Positions 1 through 8,844 of a stretch of 64,000 bases of DNA are shown piece after piece; position 1 is the stretch's first letter; the number at the start of each line of letters is the position of its first letter. This stretch comes from Alteromonas sp. KUL106 (GTDB lineage: Bacteria; Pseudomonadota; Gammaproteobacteria; Enterobacterales; Alteromonadaceae). The DNA lies in assembly GCF_009811415.1 (NCBI RefSeq), contig NZ_BLIG01000010.1, positions 45,514 through 109,513 of the forward strand. Reading direction: 5' to 3'. The position numbers and the translations under genes are program-made. Below the pieces are notes generated by a model. That model searched no databases, was not told the origin of the DNA, and saw only the letters and a program-made list of their open reading frames with translations.

Positions 1-170
1 CATTCAAGAATAAATACATCTTCTGGCTTGCCTTTCGTGCCTTCTTCTTCAGCCACTTCTTGACAGAATTGCGTCAATTCTTCAACAAGCTCCGCTGGGG
101 CAGTTTCTGATTCAGTTGCTATTACAGAAAACGCTAGCGCGCTTAAACCAATCAAGACTAAACCTTTCAT
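1..170 (-). CDS. Small secreted protein, partial at window edge
   Basis: The first 56 codons of a reverse-strand gene run off the left edge. The start is an ATG at 170 with a purine-rich stretch (GAGGTAAT) just upstream. The N-terminus is a lysine followed by a hydrophobic run (MKGLVLIGLSALAFSVIA), a plausible Sec signal peptide. An acidic region with one visible cysteine (QFCQEVAEEEG) follows. I do not recognise the family; the visible part suggests a small exported acidic protein. It is divergent from yoaA. Confidence 0.6.
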   Translation of the reverse strand, partial: MKGLVLIGLSALAFSVIATESETAPAELVEELTQFCQEVAEEEGTKGKPEDVFILE

Positions 171-382
171 AATTACCTCGTAAAATAGTTGAGTGTAAAC
201 ACTGACGATCTGGATATTGCGCCTACTTTTAAGGTTAAAAAAGCTAATTTTTTTGTTCCACAAGACAAAATCTTTTCATCAAATAGACTCGGCACAAATG
301 TGTAAACCTTTGATGGGCATTCAATAGGCTTTTTGGCATAATGCGCGGCTTAAATTAGAAAAGTTATGACAGCGTTTAAATC

Positions 383-2302
383 ATGCCCACAATAAACAAT
401 GTATTTGCTTCAGATGGTCTTCTTGCCAGCACCATTAACGGGTTTGTGCCCCGTGAGGCGCAAACTGAAATGGCCAAGGCGGTTAAGCGCGCTATAGACA
501 CTACTGGAAGCCTTATTGTTGAAGCAGGCACGGGGACAGGAAAAACCTTTGCTTACCTTGCCCCAGCGCTGTTGAGCGATGGTAAAGCTATTGTATCGAC
601 CGGTACGAAAAACCTACAGGAGCAGTTGTTTCATCGTGATTTACCTCTTGTAAAAAAAGCGTTAGGCAGCAAGCGCAAAACTGCGCTTTTAAAAGGCCGA
701 GCAAACTACCTTTGTCTCCACCGTCTTGCGCAACATGGCGGGAATTCAACACTTGTTGAAAAAGACGTATTAGGGCAATTATCAGAAGTGAAGCGGTGGT
801 CTAGTACCACAAAAACCGGCGATATGGGCGAGCTTAAGACCCTTCCAGAAGACGCACGCGTTCTGCCGCTGGTGACGTCTACTGTGGACAACTGTTTGGG
901 ACGGGACTGTCCCGATTATGAAGATTGTTATCTAGTTAAAGCACGTAGAAAGGCGTTAGATGCCGACATTATTGTGGTTAATCACCATCTGTTTTTTGCC
1001 GATATGGCCCTTAAGGATACGGGCTTTGGTGAACTCATTCCTGAAGCTGACGCAATCATATTCGACGAAGCTCATCAAATTCCTGATATCGCCAGTGATT
1101 ACTTTGGCGAATCGCTTTCAACAAGACAAATCCACGATATTGCCAAAGACATTACTCTGCTGTTTAGAACGGTGCTAAAAGACGCTGGTCAGTTAGATAA
1201 AGCGGCAGACAAATGTAGAATGATCGCGTCTGATTTGCGACTGTTGTTTCCTGATACCGCAGAACGAGGTAATTGGGCTGAAGCATTAGATCGTGACGAT
1301 GTGCGCATGCAGGTGGGCAAGCTTGCTGAAGCGTTAGGTGTGTTGCACGAAGTATGTAAGCTGCATATCGGTCGGGATAAAGACTTAGATAACATGTACG
1401 AGCGTGTTGTCGCGGCAAGAGAGCAGTTAGATGCGTTAAGTGACAATAAGCAAGAAAATGTGAGTTTGTGGTATGAGACAACCCAACGCCATTTAATCAT
1501 GCACCTGACGCCACTATCGATAGCAGCGAAGTTTAGGCGCTTTGTATCTTCCCCCCCTCGTGGCTGGATTTTTACGTCGGCAACCTTAATGGTTAACGGC
1601 GGCTTCGACCATTTTCAGCGCCGAATGGGGCTTGAAGATGCAGAAACACTAGGCTTAGATAGCCCGTTCAATTATCCAGAACAAGCCATGCTTTGTGTAC
1701 CTCGCTATTTGCCTGAGCCGAATAGTTATGCCATGCGAGAGACCTTGCTTGAAACGGCCAAGCGACTGATAAAAGCAAGCCGTGGTAGATGTTTCCTCCT
1801 TTTTACCAGCCACGCCATGTTAAGAGAAATCGCCCAGAAGCTAGAGGATGAAATAGATAATCCATTGCTTGTACAGGGCACAACGACAAAACAAGCGCTG
1901 CTTGACGCCTATTTAGCTGATGAAAAAGCGGTGCTGATGGGGACCGGCGCATTTTGGGAAGGCGTAGACGTAAGAGGGAACGATCTTGTCTGCGTTATGA
2001 TTGATAAGCTTCCTTTTGCATCACCCGATGATCCACTGCTTCAAGCGCGTATGGAAGATGTGAAAAAACGCGGGGCCAATCCATTTGGCGTTATTCAGAT
2101 CCCACAGGCTGTTATCACGCTAAAGCAAGGCGCGGGGCGCTTAATTCGGGATCCCTCAGATAAAGGTGTACTGGTTATTTGTGACAATCGTTTAGTCACG
2201 AAACCATATGCCAAAACTTTTGTGGGAAGTTTGCCCGATATGAAACGTACAAGAAGCCTAGATGAAGTGGAAAAATTTTTAGCCGGCATTGATGAGGCCT
2301 AA
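383..2302 (+). CDS. yoaA: ATP-dependent DNA helicase YoaA (DinG/XPD family)
   Basis: A superfamily 2 Fe-S helicase, 639 aa, close to the length of E. coli YoaA. The Walker A motif AGTGTGKT is at residues 48-55 and the DEAH box at 228-231. Four cysteines (111, 171, 176, 182) have the spacing of the XPD/DinG 4Fe-4S cluster. The C-terminal motif QGAGRLIRDPSDKG is the family's motif VI. Family members unwind DNA with 5'-3' polarity and act in DNA damage tolerance. In E. coli YoaA is linked to the polymerase III chi subunit. tsaB follows on the same strand, as in E. coli. I saw no LexA box upstream. Confidence 0.93.
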   Translation: MPTINNVFASDGLLASTINGFVPREAQTEMAKAVKRAIDTTGSLIVEAGTGTGKTFAYLAPALLSDGKAIVSTGTKNLQEQLFHRDLPLVKKALGSKRKTALLKGRANYLCLHRLAQHGGNSTLVEKDVLGQLSEVKRWSSTTKTGDMGELKTLPEDARVLPLVTSTVDNCLGRDCPDYEDCYLVKARRKALDADIIVVNHHLFFADMALKDTGFGELIPEADAIIFDEAHQIPDIASDYFGESLSTRQIHDIAKDITLLFRTVLKDAGQLDKAADKCRMIASDLRLLFPDTAERGNWAEALDRDDVRMQVGKLAEALGVLHEVCKLHIGRDKDLDNMYERVVAAREQLDALSDNKQENVSLWYETTQRHLIMHLTPLSIAAKFRRFVSSPPRGWIFTSATLMVNGGFDHFQRRMGLEDAETLGLDSPFNYPEQAMLCVPRYLPEPNSYAMRETLLETAKRLIKASRGRCFLLFTSHAMLREIAQKLEDEIDNPLLVQGTTTKQALLDAYLADEKAVLMGTGAFWEGVDVRGNDLVCVMIDKLPFASPDDPLLQARMEDVKKRGANPFGVIQIPQAVITLKQGAGRLIRDPSDKGVLVICDNRLVTKPYAKTFVGSLPDMKRTRSLDEVEKFLAGIDEA

Positions 2303-2378
2303 GTTAACGTCCTAGATATCGCCTTTTCTATGAACAAAAGCAGAAGTCGAAGATAGGTACACAATACAAGAGACATAC

Positions 2379-3095
2379 ATGAATATTTTAGCGATAGATA
2401 CGGCAACCGAAGCGTGTTCAGTAGCACTGCAATACAAGGGGAGTACCATTACCCGCTTTGAAATATGCCCGCAGCAGCATAGTCAGCGTTTACTTCCTAT
2501 GGTCGACGAGGTGTTGAAAGAAGCGAATATCACGTTAAATGACCTAGGTTTACTTGCATTTGGGCGAGGCCCAGGCAGTTTTACCGGCGTTCGCATAGCG
2601 ACTGGAATGATCCAAGGTTTGGCACTGGGCACAGGTCTGAAGGTTGCAGGTATAAGTACACTTGAAGCCATGGCGATAGAGACTGTGCACAAAGGTGAAT
2701 ATGAAAGTGCACTTATCGCTGTAGCATCGGATGCACGTATGGATGAAGTTTACTTTGCTGTGTATTCTCAAACACCACACGGTCTATGCCAAATCGTTGG
2801 TGAGCAGGTTTGTTCGCCAGAGTTAGCTATAGAGCAACTTAATGCGTTGGACCCACAGCCGAGTGACAATGTTGTGACTGCAGGCACAGGTTGGAGTGCT
2901 TATGAAGCGCTAAGTGAGTGGCGTTCAAACGCCTCTTTGGAAAAAGGTGAGGGTGTTTGCTTCCCTAACGCAGAATTTATGCTTGGTCTCGCTTTTAAAG
3001 CGCATGAAGCGGATGATGTGTTCGATGCGATCAATGTTGAGCCTGTGTATCTTCGAGATAAAGTGACGTGGAAAAAGTTGCCCGGAAGAGAATAA
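2379..3095 (+). CDS. tsaB: tRNA threonylcarbamoyladenosine (t6A) synthesis protein TsaB
   Basis: 238 aa, ASKHA-fold member of the TsaB/YeaZ family. It starts with the family signature MNILAIDTATEACSVAL and carries the GRGPGSFTGVRIA motif near residue 65. TsaB is the non-catalytic partner that binds TsaD and TsaE and supports transfer of threonylcarbamoyl to A37 of ANN-decoding tRNAs. It lies 76 bp behind yoaA, the same neighbour pair as in E. coli. A hairpin without a T-tract follows the stop. Confidence 0.94.
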   Translation: MNILAIDTATEACSVALQYKGSTITRFEICPQQHSQRLLPMVDEVLKEANITLNDLGLLAFGRGPGSFTGVRIATGMIQGLALGTGLKVAGISTLEAMAIETVHKGEYESALIAVASDARMDEVYFAVYSQTPHGLCQIVGEQVCSPELAIEQLNALDPQPSDNVVTAGTGWSAYEALSEWRSNASLEKGEGVCFPNAEFMLGLAFKAHEADDVFDAINVEPVYLRDKVTWKKLPGRE

Positions 3096-3104
3096 TCTAA
3101 AAAG

Positions 3105-3130
3105 CGGAGTTGCAGTGCGACTGCGCTCCG
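3105..3130 (+). terminator. Hairpin after tsaB
   Basis: CGGAG and CTCCG arms enclose an inner GCAGT/ACTGC stem. There is no T-run after it, so it may be a weak or factor-dependent terminator, or only an mRNA 3' stabiliser. Confidence 0.4.
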
Positions 3131-3172
3131 ATATTGTCGTATGTGGTATAAAATTTGCCTCGAAAATGACGT

Positions 3173-3466
3173 ATGATTATTAACAACAGTTTCGCTTTAC
3201 CGTCCTCTGAGCCGTCTCAAGGTCGAGTAGCAAAGATTAATAAAGATCCTGAGCAACAGAGCAAAGGACAAGGGGAATCGTCTGCTAGGGCGATTGTTGT
3301 CGCGCCCGATCAACAGGGCACAGACAATGCGAAAGCCTATCAGCAATTCATTAGAGAGGACGGCAAAAATTATTCGCAAAACGCTATCGCTTCTTATACC
3401 AGTTTTGAGAAACAAGCGCAGCGAGAGTCCATTCAATCGATGTTCGGCGTTGATATTTACGCTTAA
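3173..3466 (+). CDS. Small conserved hypothetical protein (97 aa)
   Basis: The start is an ATG at 3173. The first 50 residues are polar and low complexity, rich in Q, S, K and P. The C-terminal 45 residues look ordered, ending QAQRESIQSMFGVDIYA. The ending, an aromatic-containing stretch then a Q/R-rich helix and a 'GVD-Y' tail, resembles small uncharacterised proteins found near tsaB or slp genes in marine gammaproteobacteria. No signal peptide or membrane span is visible. No function can be assigned. Confidence 0.7.
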   Translation: MIINNSFALPSSEPSQGRVAKINKDPEQQSKGQGESSARAIVVAPDQQGTDNAKAYQQFIREDGKNYSQNAIASYTSFEKQAQRESIQSMFGVDIYA

Positions 3467-3862
3467 AACTCAGCTTTTATAACGTTCACTATAAACGTTG
3501 CTCAAACCTCGATGGTGCAGACCCTGCCACACCTACTTTCAACGTGAAGCTTATACCGGATTGGTATTACATTTTATTTAAATGCCATTTCATCGTTGAA
3601 CAAATATCTGAAAACTCTCTCTAAGTATCAGTAAATCTGGTGTTAGTGTAATTGTCATTGAACGACAGTGGTTGTCACATCGTATTAATGCTAATGTTTA
3701 GATTGCTTGTGCGTGTTTTTCTTTTCAAGTTAAAGAGATACGAAAAACTACCTGTAAATTTGCTAAAGAAAATTCACCGCTTTTTATAGTGAAATTCAAG
3801 GTTTGCTTTGATTAAGTGCAGTAAGAGTGCAGCATTTTTTAAGGGTTTAAAGGAGCGCTTTA
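3467..3862. other. Intergenic region upstream of the slp-like gene
   Basis: About 400 bp, AT-rich, with no ORF I would support. It holds one short motif, ATACCGGATTGGTAT at 3553-3567, whose right half is the complement of the outer 10 bases of the inverted repeat found at 42890. The promoter of the following lipoprotein gene is probably here. I could not define a convincing -35/-10 pair. Confidence 0.4.
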
Positions 3863-4555
3863 ATGTCTCGTTATTTAGTTTTACTTACAGTCTTCTTATT
3901 TTCGGGCTGTTCCATTGTGCCCGACAGCATTGATGTGCCGGAAGGAACTCAATTAGTTAGCTATTCAAAGGCGGTAACGTCGGGGGCCAATGCGCAGGGG
4001 CAAAAAGCGCGCTGGGGCGGTCTGATTGTCGGTGTAGAAAATAAACCCGACAAAACCTTTATCGAACTCGCCCATTTTCCCTTAAATCACTATGGAAAGC
4101 CTGGCACAAGTGGTGAAACCTCAGGCCGGTTTAAAGTACAAATTGACGGCTTTGTTGACCCTATCGTATTCGAAGAAGGGCGTTCAGCAACTTTTCTGGG
4201 TACGATTACTGCTCCTACAATGGGAATGGTAGGAGAGCAGCCCTACATTTACCCCACTATCGTTGCTGACGATTACCATATGTGGCGGGACCGCGATGTT
4301 TACCATATGGATACGTTTGCGTTTAATAATTTCACCGGGTGGTATTCTCCATTCTGGGGGGGAATGGGCCCATTTTATCACCCGTTTGGGTGGCGAAATT
4401 GGGGGTGGGGACACCCTGGGTTTAACCACACCCGTATTATTCGCTACAGTAACGCACCAAGTCGTTCCGTAATGCCGAGCCCGAGGAAAGAAAACCCTAA
4501 ACCTCAGAGCAGAGGGACGCGTTCAGGCAATCAGACTGACCAGCAAAGGAAATAA
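3863..4555 (+). CDS. Slp/YeaY-family outer membrane lipoprotein
   Basis: 230 aa. The signal peptide ends in the lipobox LFSGC with Cys16, so it should be acylated and outer-membrane anchored. The body (residues 25-150) follows the Slp pattern, with WGGLIVGVENKPDKT and a Gly-rich FLGTI segment. The C-terminal 80 residues are unusual: first rich in Trp, Gly, Phe and His (FWGGMGPFYHPFGW), then basic and Gln-rich. E. coli yeaY occupies the same place between fadD and tsaB. The start is chosen from AAAGGAGCG just upstream. Confidence 0.85.
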   Translation: MSRYLVLLTVFLFSGCSIVPDSIDVPEGTQLVSYSKAVTSGANAQGQKARWGGLIVGVENKPDKTFIELAHFPLNHYGKPGTSGETSGRFKVQIDGFVDPIVFEEGRSATFLGTITAPTMGMVGEQPYIYPTIVADDYHMWRDRDVYHMDTFAFNNFTGWYSPFWGGMGPFYHPFGWRNWGWGHPGFNHTRIIRYSNAPSRSVMPSPRKENPKPQSRGTRSGNQTDQQRK

Positions 4556-4569
4556 TAGATTTGGCAGGG

Positions 4570-4596
4570 GGCGGCATATTATTGCCGCCTTTTTTG
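4570..4596 (+). terminator. Rho-independent terminator after the Slp-family gene
   Basis: A GGCGGCA/TGCCGCC perfect 7-bp stem with a 6-nt loop, followed by a run of Ts. It lies in the region upstream of the next gene and argues that the hydrolase does not start at the in-frame TTG at 4561. Confidence 0.85.
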
Positions 4597-4650
4597 TTTT
4601 ACTCTTACAAAGATGGAATAGAGCGGCAACTGTTTGCCGAAGGGAACGCT

Positions 4651-5490
4651 ATGATTGAAACAGAATTTAATGTTGGTCCTCTCACGTTAGCTGCGTTGGA
4701 CAATGAAGGAGGCGGTAAAGTCGTTATCGGGCTTCATGGTTTTTTGGACAATGCTGAAAGTCTAAGATTATTGGCTCCGTATTTACAACGTCATCGTTTT
4801 ATAGCGCTCGACCTTGCGGGGCACGGTCGTTCAGGTCACAGAGCCGCTGGAGCGCATTACAATCAAGCTGACTACCTGCAAGACCTTTATGCATTGATTG
4901 AATCTCAAGGGTGGGACGACGTCATTTTATTGGGTCACTCTCTTGGCGGAATTTTGGCAAGTTTGTTTGCAGCATTGTTTCCAGAAAAAGTATCAGCAGT
5001 AATTAGCATTGATGCATGTGGACCACTTACTGAAACAGAAGAGACAACGCCATCGCAGATGCGTGAGGCAATAATTAGCCGTCACGGTAAATCTCGCAAT
5101 AAACTTCGTCTGGTCGATTTAGACGACGCGGTGAAAGCAAGATGTAAAATATCAGATATCCCCGAGGAACATGCGCGTTCAATTCTAGCGAGAAATCTAA
5201 CGCAAGATGCAGGTGGGCATTGTTTTTGGTCTAGTGACCCAAGACTTCGCACAAAATCGACATTAAGGCTTACAGAAAAACAGGCAGAATCGCTGATGCG
5301 TGCTATTGTATGTCCGGTACTTTTCATTGGTGCTTCTAACAGTTTCAAAAAGCTCGACAGTGTCTTTCCAAAAAGAAAAGAATGGTTCTTAAATGCACAG
5401 TTCGCGCAATTTGTAGGCGGTCACCACATTCACATGGAAAATACTGACGATATAGGGGTACTAATACGTCAATTTGTTGAGCAATTGTAA
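4651..5490 (+). CDS. Alpha/beta hydrolase
   Basis: 279 aa from the ATG at 4651, preceded by AAGGGA. An upstream in-frame TTG lies inside the terminator and is rejected. The sequence shows the oxyanion region IGLHGFLDNAES, the nucleophile elbow GHSLGG and a C-terminal GGHHIHME holding the likely catalytic His. This is the standard Ser-Asp-His hydrolase layout with a helical cap between. Length and motifs fit the broad lipase/esterase/haloperoxidase-like group. The substrate is unknown, but the position directly before fadD suggests a link to acyl-ester turnover. Confidence 0.85.
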   Translation: MIETEFNVGPLTLAALDNEGGGKVVIGLHGFLDNAESLRLLAPYLQRHRFIALDLAGHGRSGHRAAGAHYNQADYLQDLYALIESQGWDDVILLGHSLGGILASLFAALFPEKVSAVISIDACGPLTETEETTPSQMREAIISRHGKSRNKLRLVDLDDAVKARCKISDIPEEHARSILARNLTQDAGGHCFWSSDPRLRTKSTLRLTEKQAESLMRAIVCPVLFIGASNSFKKLDSVFPKRKEWFLNAQFAQFVGGHHIHMENTDDIGVLIRQFVEQL

Positions 5491-5532
5491 ATTGTACCGT
5501 TTATTTTTTTTTACACTTCCTATACTATTCGC

Positions 5533-5549
5533 AAGTTATCAGACCAGTT
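5533..5549 (+). promoter_or_regulatory. Candidate FadR operator upstream of fadD
   Basis: AAGTTATCAGACCAGTT matches the E. coli FadR consensus AACTGGTCNGACCNGTT at all but three informative positions, and the right half-site GACCAGTT is perfect. It sits just downstream of a TATACT (-10-like) hexamer at 5521 and about 60 bp before the fadD start. That is where FadR represses fad genes in enterics. FadR itself is encoded at 15690. Confidence 0.6.
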
Positions 5550-5611
5550 ACGTGAACGCGGCTCCCCATGCGTTCATCAAATAGTATAAGAATAAAGTAG
5601 AGGAGGTTTTG

Positions 5612-7264
5612 GTGGAAAAAACCTGGCTTAAGCATTACGACCCTCGCGTTTCCGCAGAAATTGATGCCGATCGTTACGCATCTGTAGTAGACATTTTCGA
5701 GCAGTCAGTAAAAAAGTTTAAAAATAAAGAAGCCTTCATTAACATGGGGCATTCAATCACGTTTGACGAGCTAGATGTTTTGTCGGCGCAGTTTGCTGCT
5801 TATTTACAAGCAAGCGGATTGAAGCGTGGTGACGCGGTGGCAATCATGATGCCTAACCTACTTCAATATCCGGTCGCCATGTTCGGTATTTTGCGCGCTG
5901 GAATGGTTGTTGTTAATGTTAATCCTCTATACACCGCCCGTGAACTGAAGCATCAGCTTAATGATGCCAATGCCAAAGCCATTGTGATCGTTGAAAACTT
6001 CGCGTGTACCCTTGAAGAGGTTATTGCAGAGACCAATCTACAAGAGGTCTTTTTAACCGCGCTTGGTGACATGTTACCAGCACCTAAACGCTGGATAGTT
6101 AACGCAGTCGTCAAATACGTCAAAAAGATGGTGCCTTCGTTTAATTTACCTGAGACTACTTCGTTCATGTCTGCGGTTAAAAAGGGCGAGTCTCTAGAAT
6201 ATAAGCGTCCTGAAATTGAGAGTGGCGATTTAGCGTTTCTTCAATATACCGGTGGAACGACAGGAGTATCGAAAGGCGCAATGCTCACGCACCGCAATAT
6301 GGTGGCCAATCTCGAACAGGTGTCAGGTATTCTCGAAACGGTTATTGAAGAAGGTGAAGACTTCGTTGTCACCGCACTTCCGCTCTACCATATCTTTGCG
6401 TTACTGGCGAATTGTCTCATGTTCGTGAAATATGGCTGCCGTAACTTGCTGATTACAAACCCTCGCGATATGCCTGCTTTTGTTAACGAGTTAAGTAAGT
6501 ACCCATTTACCATTCTCCCTGGTGTAAACACACTCTTTAATGGGCTTCTAAATACTCCAGGGTTCGACGAACTAGATTTTAGTAAGTTTAAGTTTGGTTT
6601 AGGCGGCGGTATGGCCGTTCAGCGTCCGGTTGCTGAGAAATGGGAAAAAGTCACTGGTACAGTACTTCTGGAAGGTTACGGACTGACTGAGTGCTCACCC
6701 GTTGTCGCGGTAAACCCACCTCAAATTGAAGCCTACAAAGGCGCTATCGGTATGCCCGTTCCATCGACGGATATCAAACTTCTCGATGATGATGGTAACC
6801 CTGTCGAAAAAGGTGAGCCGGGTGAATTGTGGGTAAAAGGCCCTCAAGTGATGAAGGGGTACTTAAACCGTCCTGAAGCGACAGACGACATTCTAAAAGA
6901 TGGGTGGCTCGCTACCGGCGATATAGCAACGGTAGATGATGAAGGTTACTTCTATATTGTTGACCGTAAAAAGGATATGATCCTAGTATCAGGTTTTAAC
7001 GTGTTTCCTAACGAAATAGAAGAAGTAGCTGCAATGCATGAAAACATTGTTGAAGCTGCAGCCGTTGGGGTTCCCCATGAAGTCAGTGGCGAAGTTGTTA
7101 AGTTGTTTGTGGTTAAGAACAATGACTCGCTGACAGAAAAAGACGTTATCGCGCACTGCCGTAACCACCTAACGGGTTATAAAGTGCCTAAGCAAGTTGT
7201 TTTCAAAGACGACTTACCCAAAACCAATGTAGGTAAAATTCTGCGTCGGGAGCTTCGAGACTAA
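5612..7264 (+). CDS. fadD: Long-chain-fatty-acid-CoA ligase FadD
   Basis: About 550 aa adenylate-forming enzyme that activates imported fatty acids to acyl-CoA at the inner membrane. The ATP/AMP signature [12 protein letters not shown] is at about residues 212-223, followed by GYGLTEC and the C-terminal hinge [21 protein letters not shown] prefer the GTG at 5612 because AGGAGG at 5601-5606 is five bases away; a TTG at 5609 is too close. The product begins [10 protein letters not shown], like E. coli FadD. It is followed by its own terminator and then rnd. Confidence 0.95.
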   Translation: MEKTWLKHYDPRVSAEIDADRYASVVDIFEQSVKKFKNKEAFINMGHSITFDELDVLSAQFAAYLQASGLKRGDAVAIMMPNLLQYPVAMFGILRAGMVVVNVNPLYTARELKHQLNDANAKAIVIVENFACTLEEVIAETNLQEVFLTALGDMLPAPKRWIVNAVVKYVKKMVPSFNLPETTSFMSAVKKGESLEYKRPEIESGDLAFLQYTGGTTGVSKGAMLTHRNMVANLEQVSGILETVIEEGEDFVVTALPLYHIFALLANCLMFVKYGCRNLLITNPRDMPAFVNELSKYPFTILPGVNTLFNGLLNTPGFDELDFSKFKFGLGGGMAVQRPVAEKWEKVTGTVLLEGYGLTECSPVVAVNPPQIEAYKGAIGMPVPSTDIKLLDDDGNPVEKGEPGELWVKGPQVMKGYLNRPEATDDILKDGWLATGDIATVDDEGYFYIVDRKKDMILVSGFNVFPNEIEEVAAMHENIVEAAAVGVPHEVSGEVVKLFVVKNNDSLTEKDVIAHCRNHLTGYKVPKQVVFKDDLPKTNVGKILRRELRD

Positions 7265-7285
7265 TTTCTTTGAAATAGTTTTGTG

Positions 7286-7310
7286 AAAGCCGGCGTTAGC
7301 CGGCTTTTTT
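7286..7310 (+). terminator. Rho-independent terminator between fadD and rnd
   Basis: An AAAGCCGG/CCGGCTTT stem with a short loop and a run of Ts, 22 bp after the fadD stop. Confidence 0.9.
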
Positions 7311-7326
7311 ATTACTGTGCAAAAAT

Positions 7327-8484
7327 ATGCAATATCAATTAATTACGACATTTGAACAATTAGATAAGGTGTGCTCAGCTGCGCAGCGTCAAGAGGCTGT
7401 GGCTTTAGACACCGAGTTCGTAAGAACAAGAACACTCACGCCTCATTTAGGACTCATTCAACTCTATGATGGGCACCAGCTTGTGCTTATCGACCCGCTT
7501 GCCATTGACAATATGCAGCCATTTATCGCGCTGTTAGAAAATACAGAAGTGGTTAAGGTGCTTCATTCATGTTCAGAAGATATGGAAGCTTTCTTAACCG
7601 CATTTGATACTGTACCAACACCTGTGTTTGACACTCAGTTAGCAGGAAGTATGTTGGACATGGGCCCCTCCCTAGGCTATGCCAAGCTGGTGGAGCTTCT
7701 CTGCGATATTGCCTTAGACAAGGGCGAATCGCGCACTGACTGGTTAGCCAGACCGCTCAGGGAGGCCCAACTTAGCTATGCTGCTAACGACGTACTTTAT
7801 CTACTTCCATGTTACCAACAGCTCGCAATTAGAGTGCAGGAAATGGGCAAGGTACACTGGATTTATCAAGAGATAGATTTGTTAGTACAAAAAAAGCGCG
7901 CACAAATGCCCGAAGACTTTGCTTATTTGAGTATAAAGAACAATTGGCGCCTGAACAGTGAGCAACTTACCGTACTACAGGCTTTGGCTGCTTGGCGCTT
8001 GAATATGGCAAGAAAGAAAGACTTAGCGCTAAATTTTGTTTTTAAAGAAGGGCACTTGTTTGAAGCCGCGCAGCGACTCATAGACAACAAATCTGCTCTG
8101 TCACGAATTAATGGCGTGAACCACCAGTCGGTCAGGCGTTATGGCGATACCATCATCATGCTGATTGAAGAGGCAAGGGCAAAGTATGCTCAAACGCCGG
8201 AAAAGCTTAGGTTGCCTGTCGTATTGCGACTTATCGATGTGGCTAAATATAAAAAGACACTTGCTGAGCTCAAAGATATTAGCGAACAAATTGCAAAAGA
8301 CAATGGGGTTAATGCTGACGTAATAGCCTCTAAAAAGCAGTTGAATCAGCTGCTTAAATGGTACTGGTTTTCGGTGGACGAAACGCGTGTTCAGGGCCTA
8401 AAACCCGATGTGCTTTCTACGTGGAGAGAGCCTTTGTTTCGTCCTCATGTTGAACGACTTCTAGGCGATGCTCCATCCCAATAG
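7327..8484 (+). CDS. rnd: Ribonuclease D
   Basis: 385 aa (E. coli Rnd is 375), a 3'-5' exoribonuclease that trims tRNA and other stable RNA precursors. DEDD motif I is ALDTEF (Asp28, Glu30). Motif II lies in VLHSCSEDMEAF and motif III in SYAANDVLYLLP. An HRDC domain follows (LQALAAWRLNMARKKDLALNF). The fadD-rnd adjacency is as in E. coli. The start ATG lies soon after the fadD terminator, so it probably has its own promoter. Confidence 0.95.
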   Translation: MQYQLITTFEQLDKVCSAAQRQEAVALDTEFVRTRTLTPHLGLIQLYDGHQLVLIDPLAIDNMQPFIALLENTEVVKVLHSCSEDMEAFLTAFDTVPTPVFDTQLAGSMLDMGPSLGYAKLVELLCDIALDKGESRTDWLARPLREAQLSYAANDVLYLLPCYQQLAIRVQEMGKVHWIYQEIDLLVQKKRAQMPEDFAYLSIKNNWRLNSEQLTVLQALAAWRLNMARKKDLALNFVFKEGHLFEAAQRLIDNKSALSRINGVNHQSVRRYGDTIIMLIEEARAKYAQTPEKLRLPVVLRLIDVAKYKKTLAELKDISEQIAKDNGVNADVIASKKQLNQLLKWYWFSVDETRVQGLKPDVLSTWREPLFRPHVERLLGDAPSQ

Positions 8485-8541
8485 TGTAAAGTAATCATAC
8501 GTTTAAACACATTCAGTCTAACGCGAAGAGAGTAAAAACTT

Positions 8542-8838
8542 ATGTTATGCGCTGTATATAAAACAAGAAAAAAAGAGGGCATGTATTTGTATGTGCCTAA
8601 GAAAGACCATTTTGAGGATGTACCAAAGCCGCTTATGGATATGTTTGGTCGTCCAGAGTTAGTGACCATTCTTGCATTAGATAAGCACGAGCGTTTAGGT
8701 GTCGTTGATAAACAAAAGTTAGTTGATGAGCTTAAAGATAAAGGGTTCTATCTTCAGGTGCCGCCAAAAGAAGAAAACCTCCTCGAAACACATAGAGAGT
8801 CATTAGGGCTTTCTAAAATGCCTGATAAAAAGTTTTAA
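8542..8838 (+). CDS. ycgL: YcgL-domain protein
   Basis: 98 aa, matching the small YcgL family: [28 protein letters not shown] at the start and the [12 protein letters not shown] segment near residue 75 are typical. The biochemical role is unknown. The fold has been described as a small alpha/beta domain with a possible nucleic-acid or protein-binding groove. It heads a tight same-strand cluster with the transglycosylase, FAH-family and YcgN genes. In E. coli ycgL neighbours ycgM and ycgN as well as minC, which is not seen here. Confidence 0.88.
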   Translation: MLCAVYKTRKKEGMYLYVPKKDHFEDVPKPLMDMFGRPELVTILALDKHERLGVVDKQKLVDELKDKGFYLQVPPKEENLLETHRESLGLSKMPDKKF

Positions 8839-8844
8839 ATAGTT

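Noticed and set aside
1164..1500. Two long reverse-strand frames inside yoaA
   Set aside because: Fully inside a well-supported helicase gene, with no family resemblance.
4561..4650. Upstream TTG start for the alpha/beta hydrolase
   Set aside because: The region is a clear rho-independent terminator; the ATG at 4651 has a ribosome binding site and gives a normal family N-terminus.
5492..5526. Full sigma70 promoter (TTGTAC and TATACT) for fadD
   Set aside because: The spacer would be 23 bp, too long; only the TATACT hexamer is noted as -10-like.
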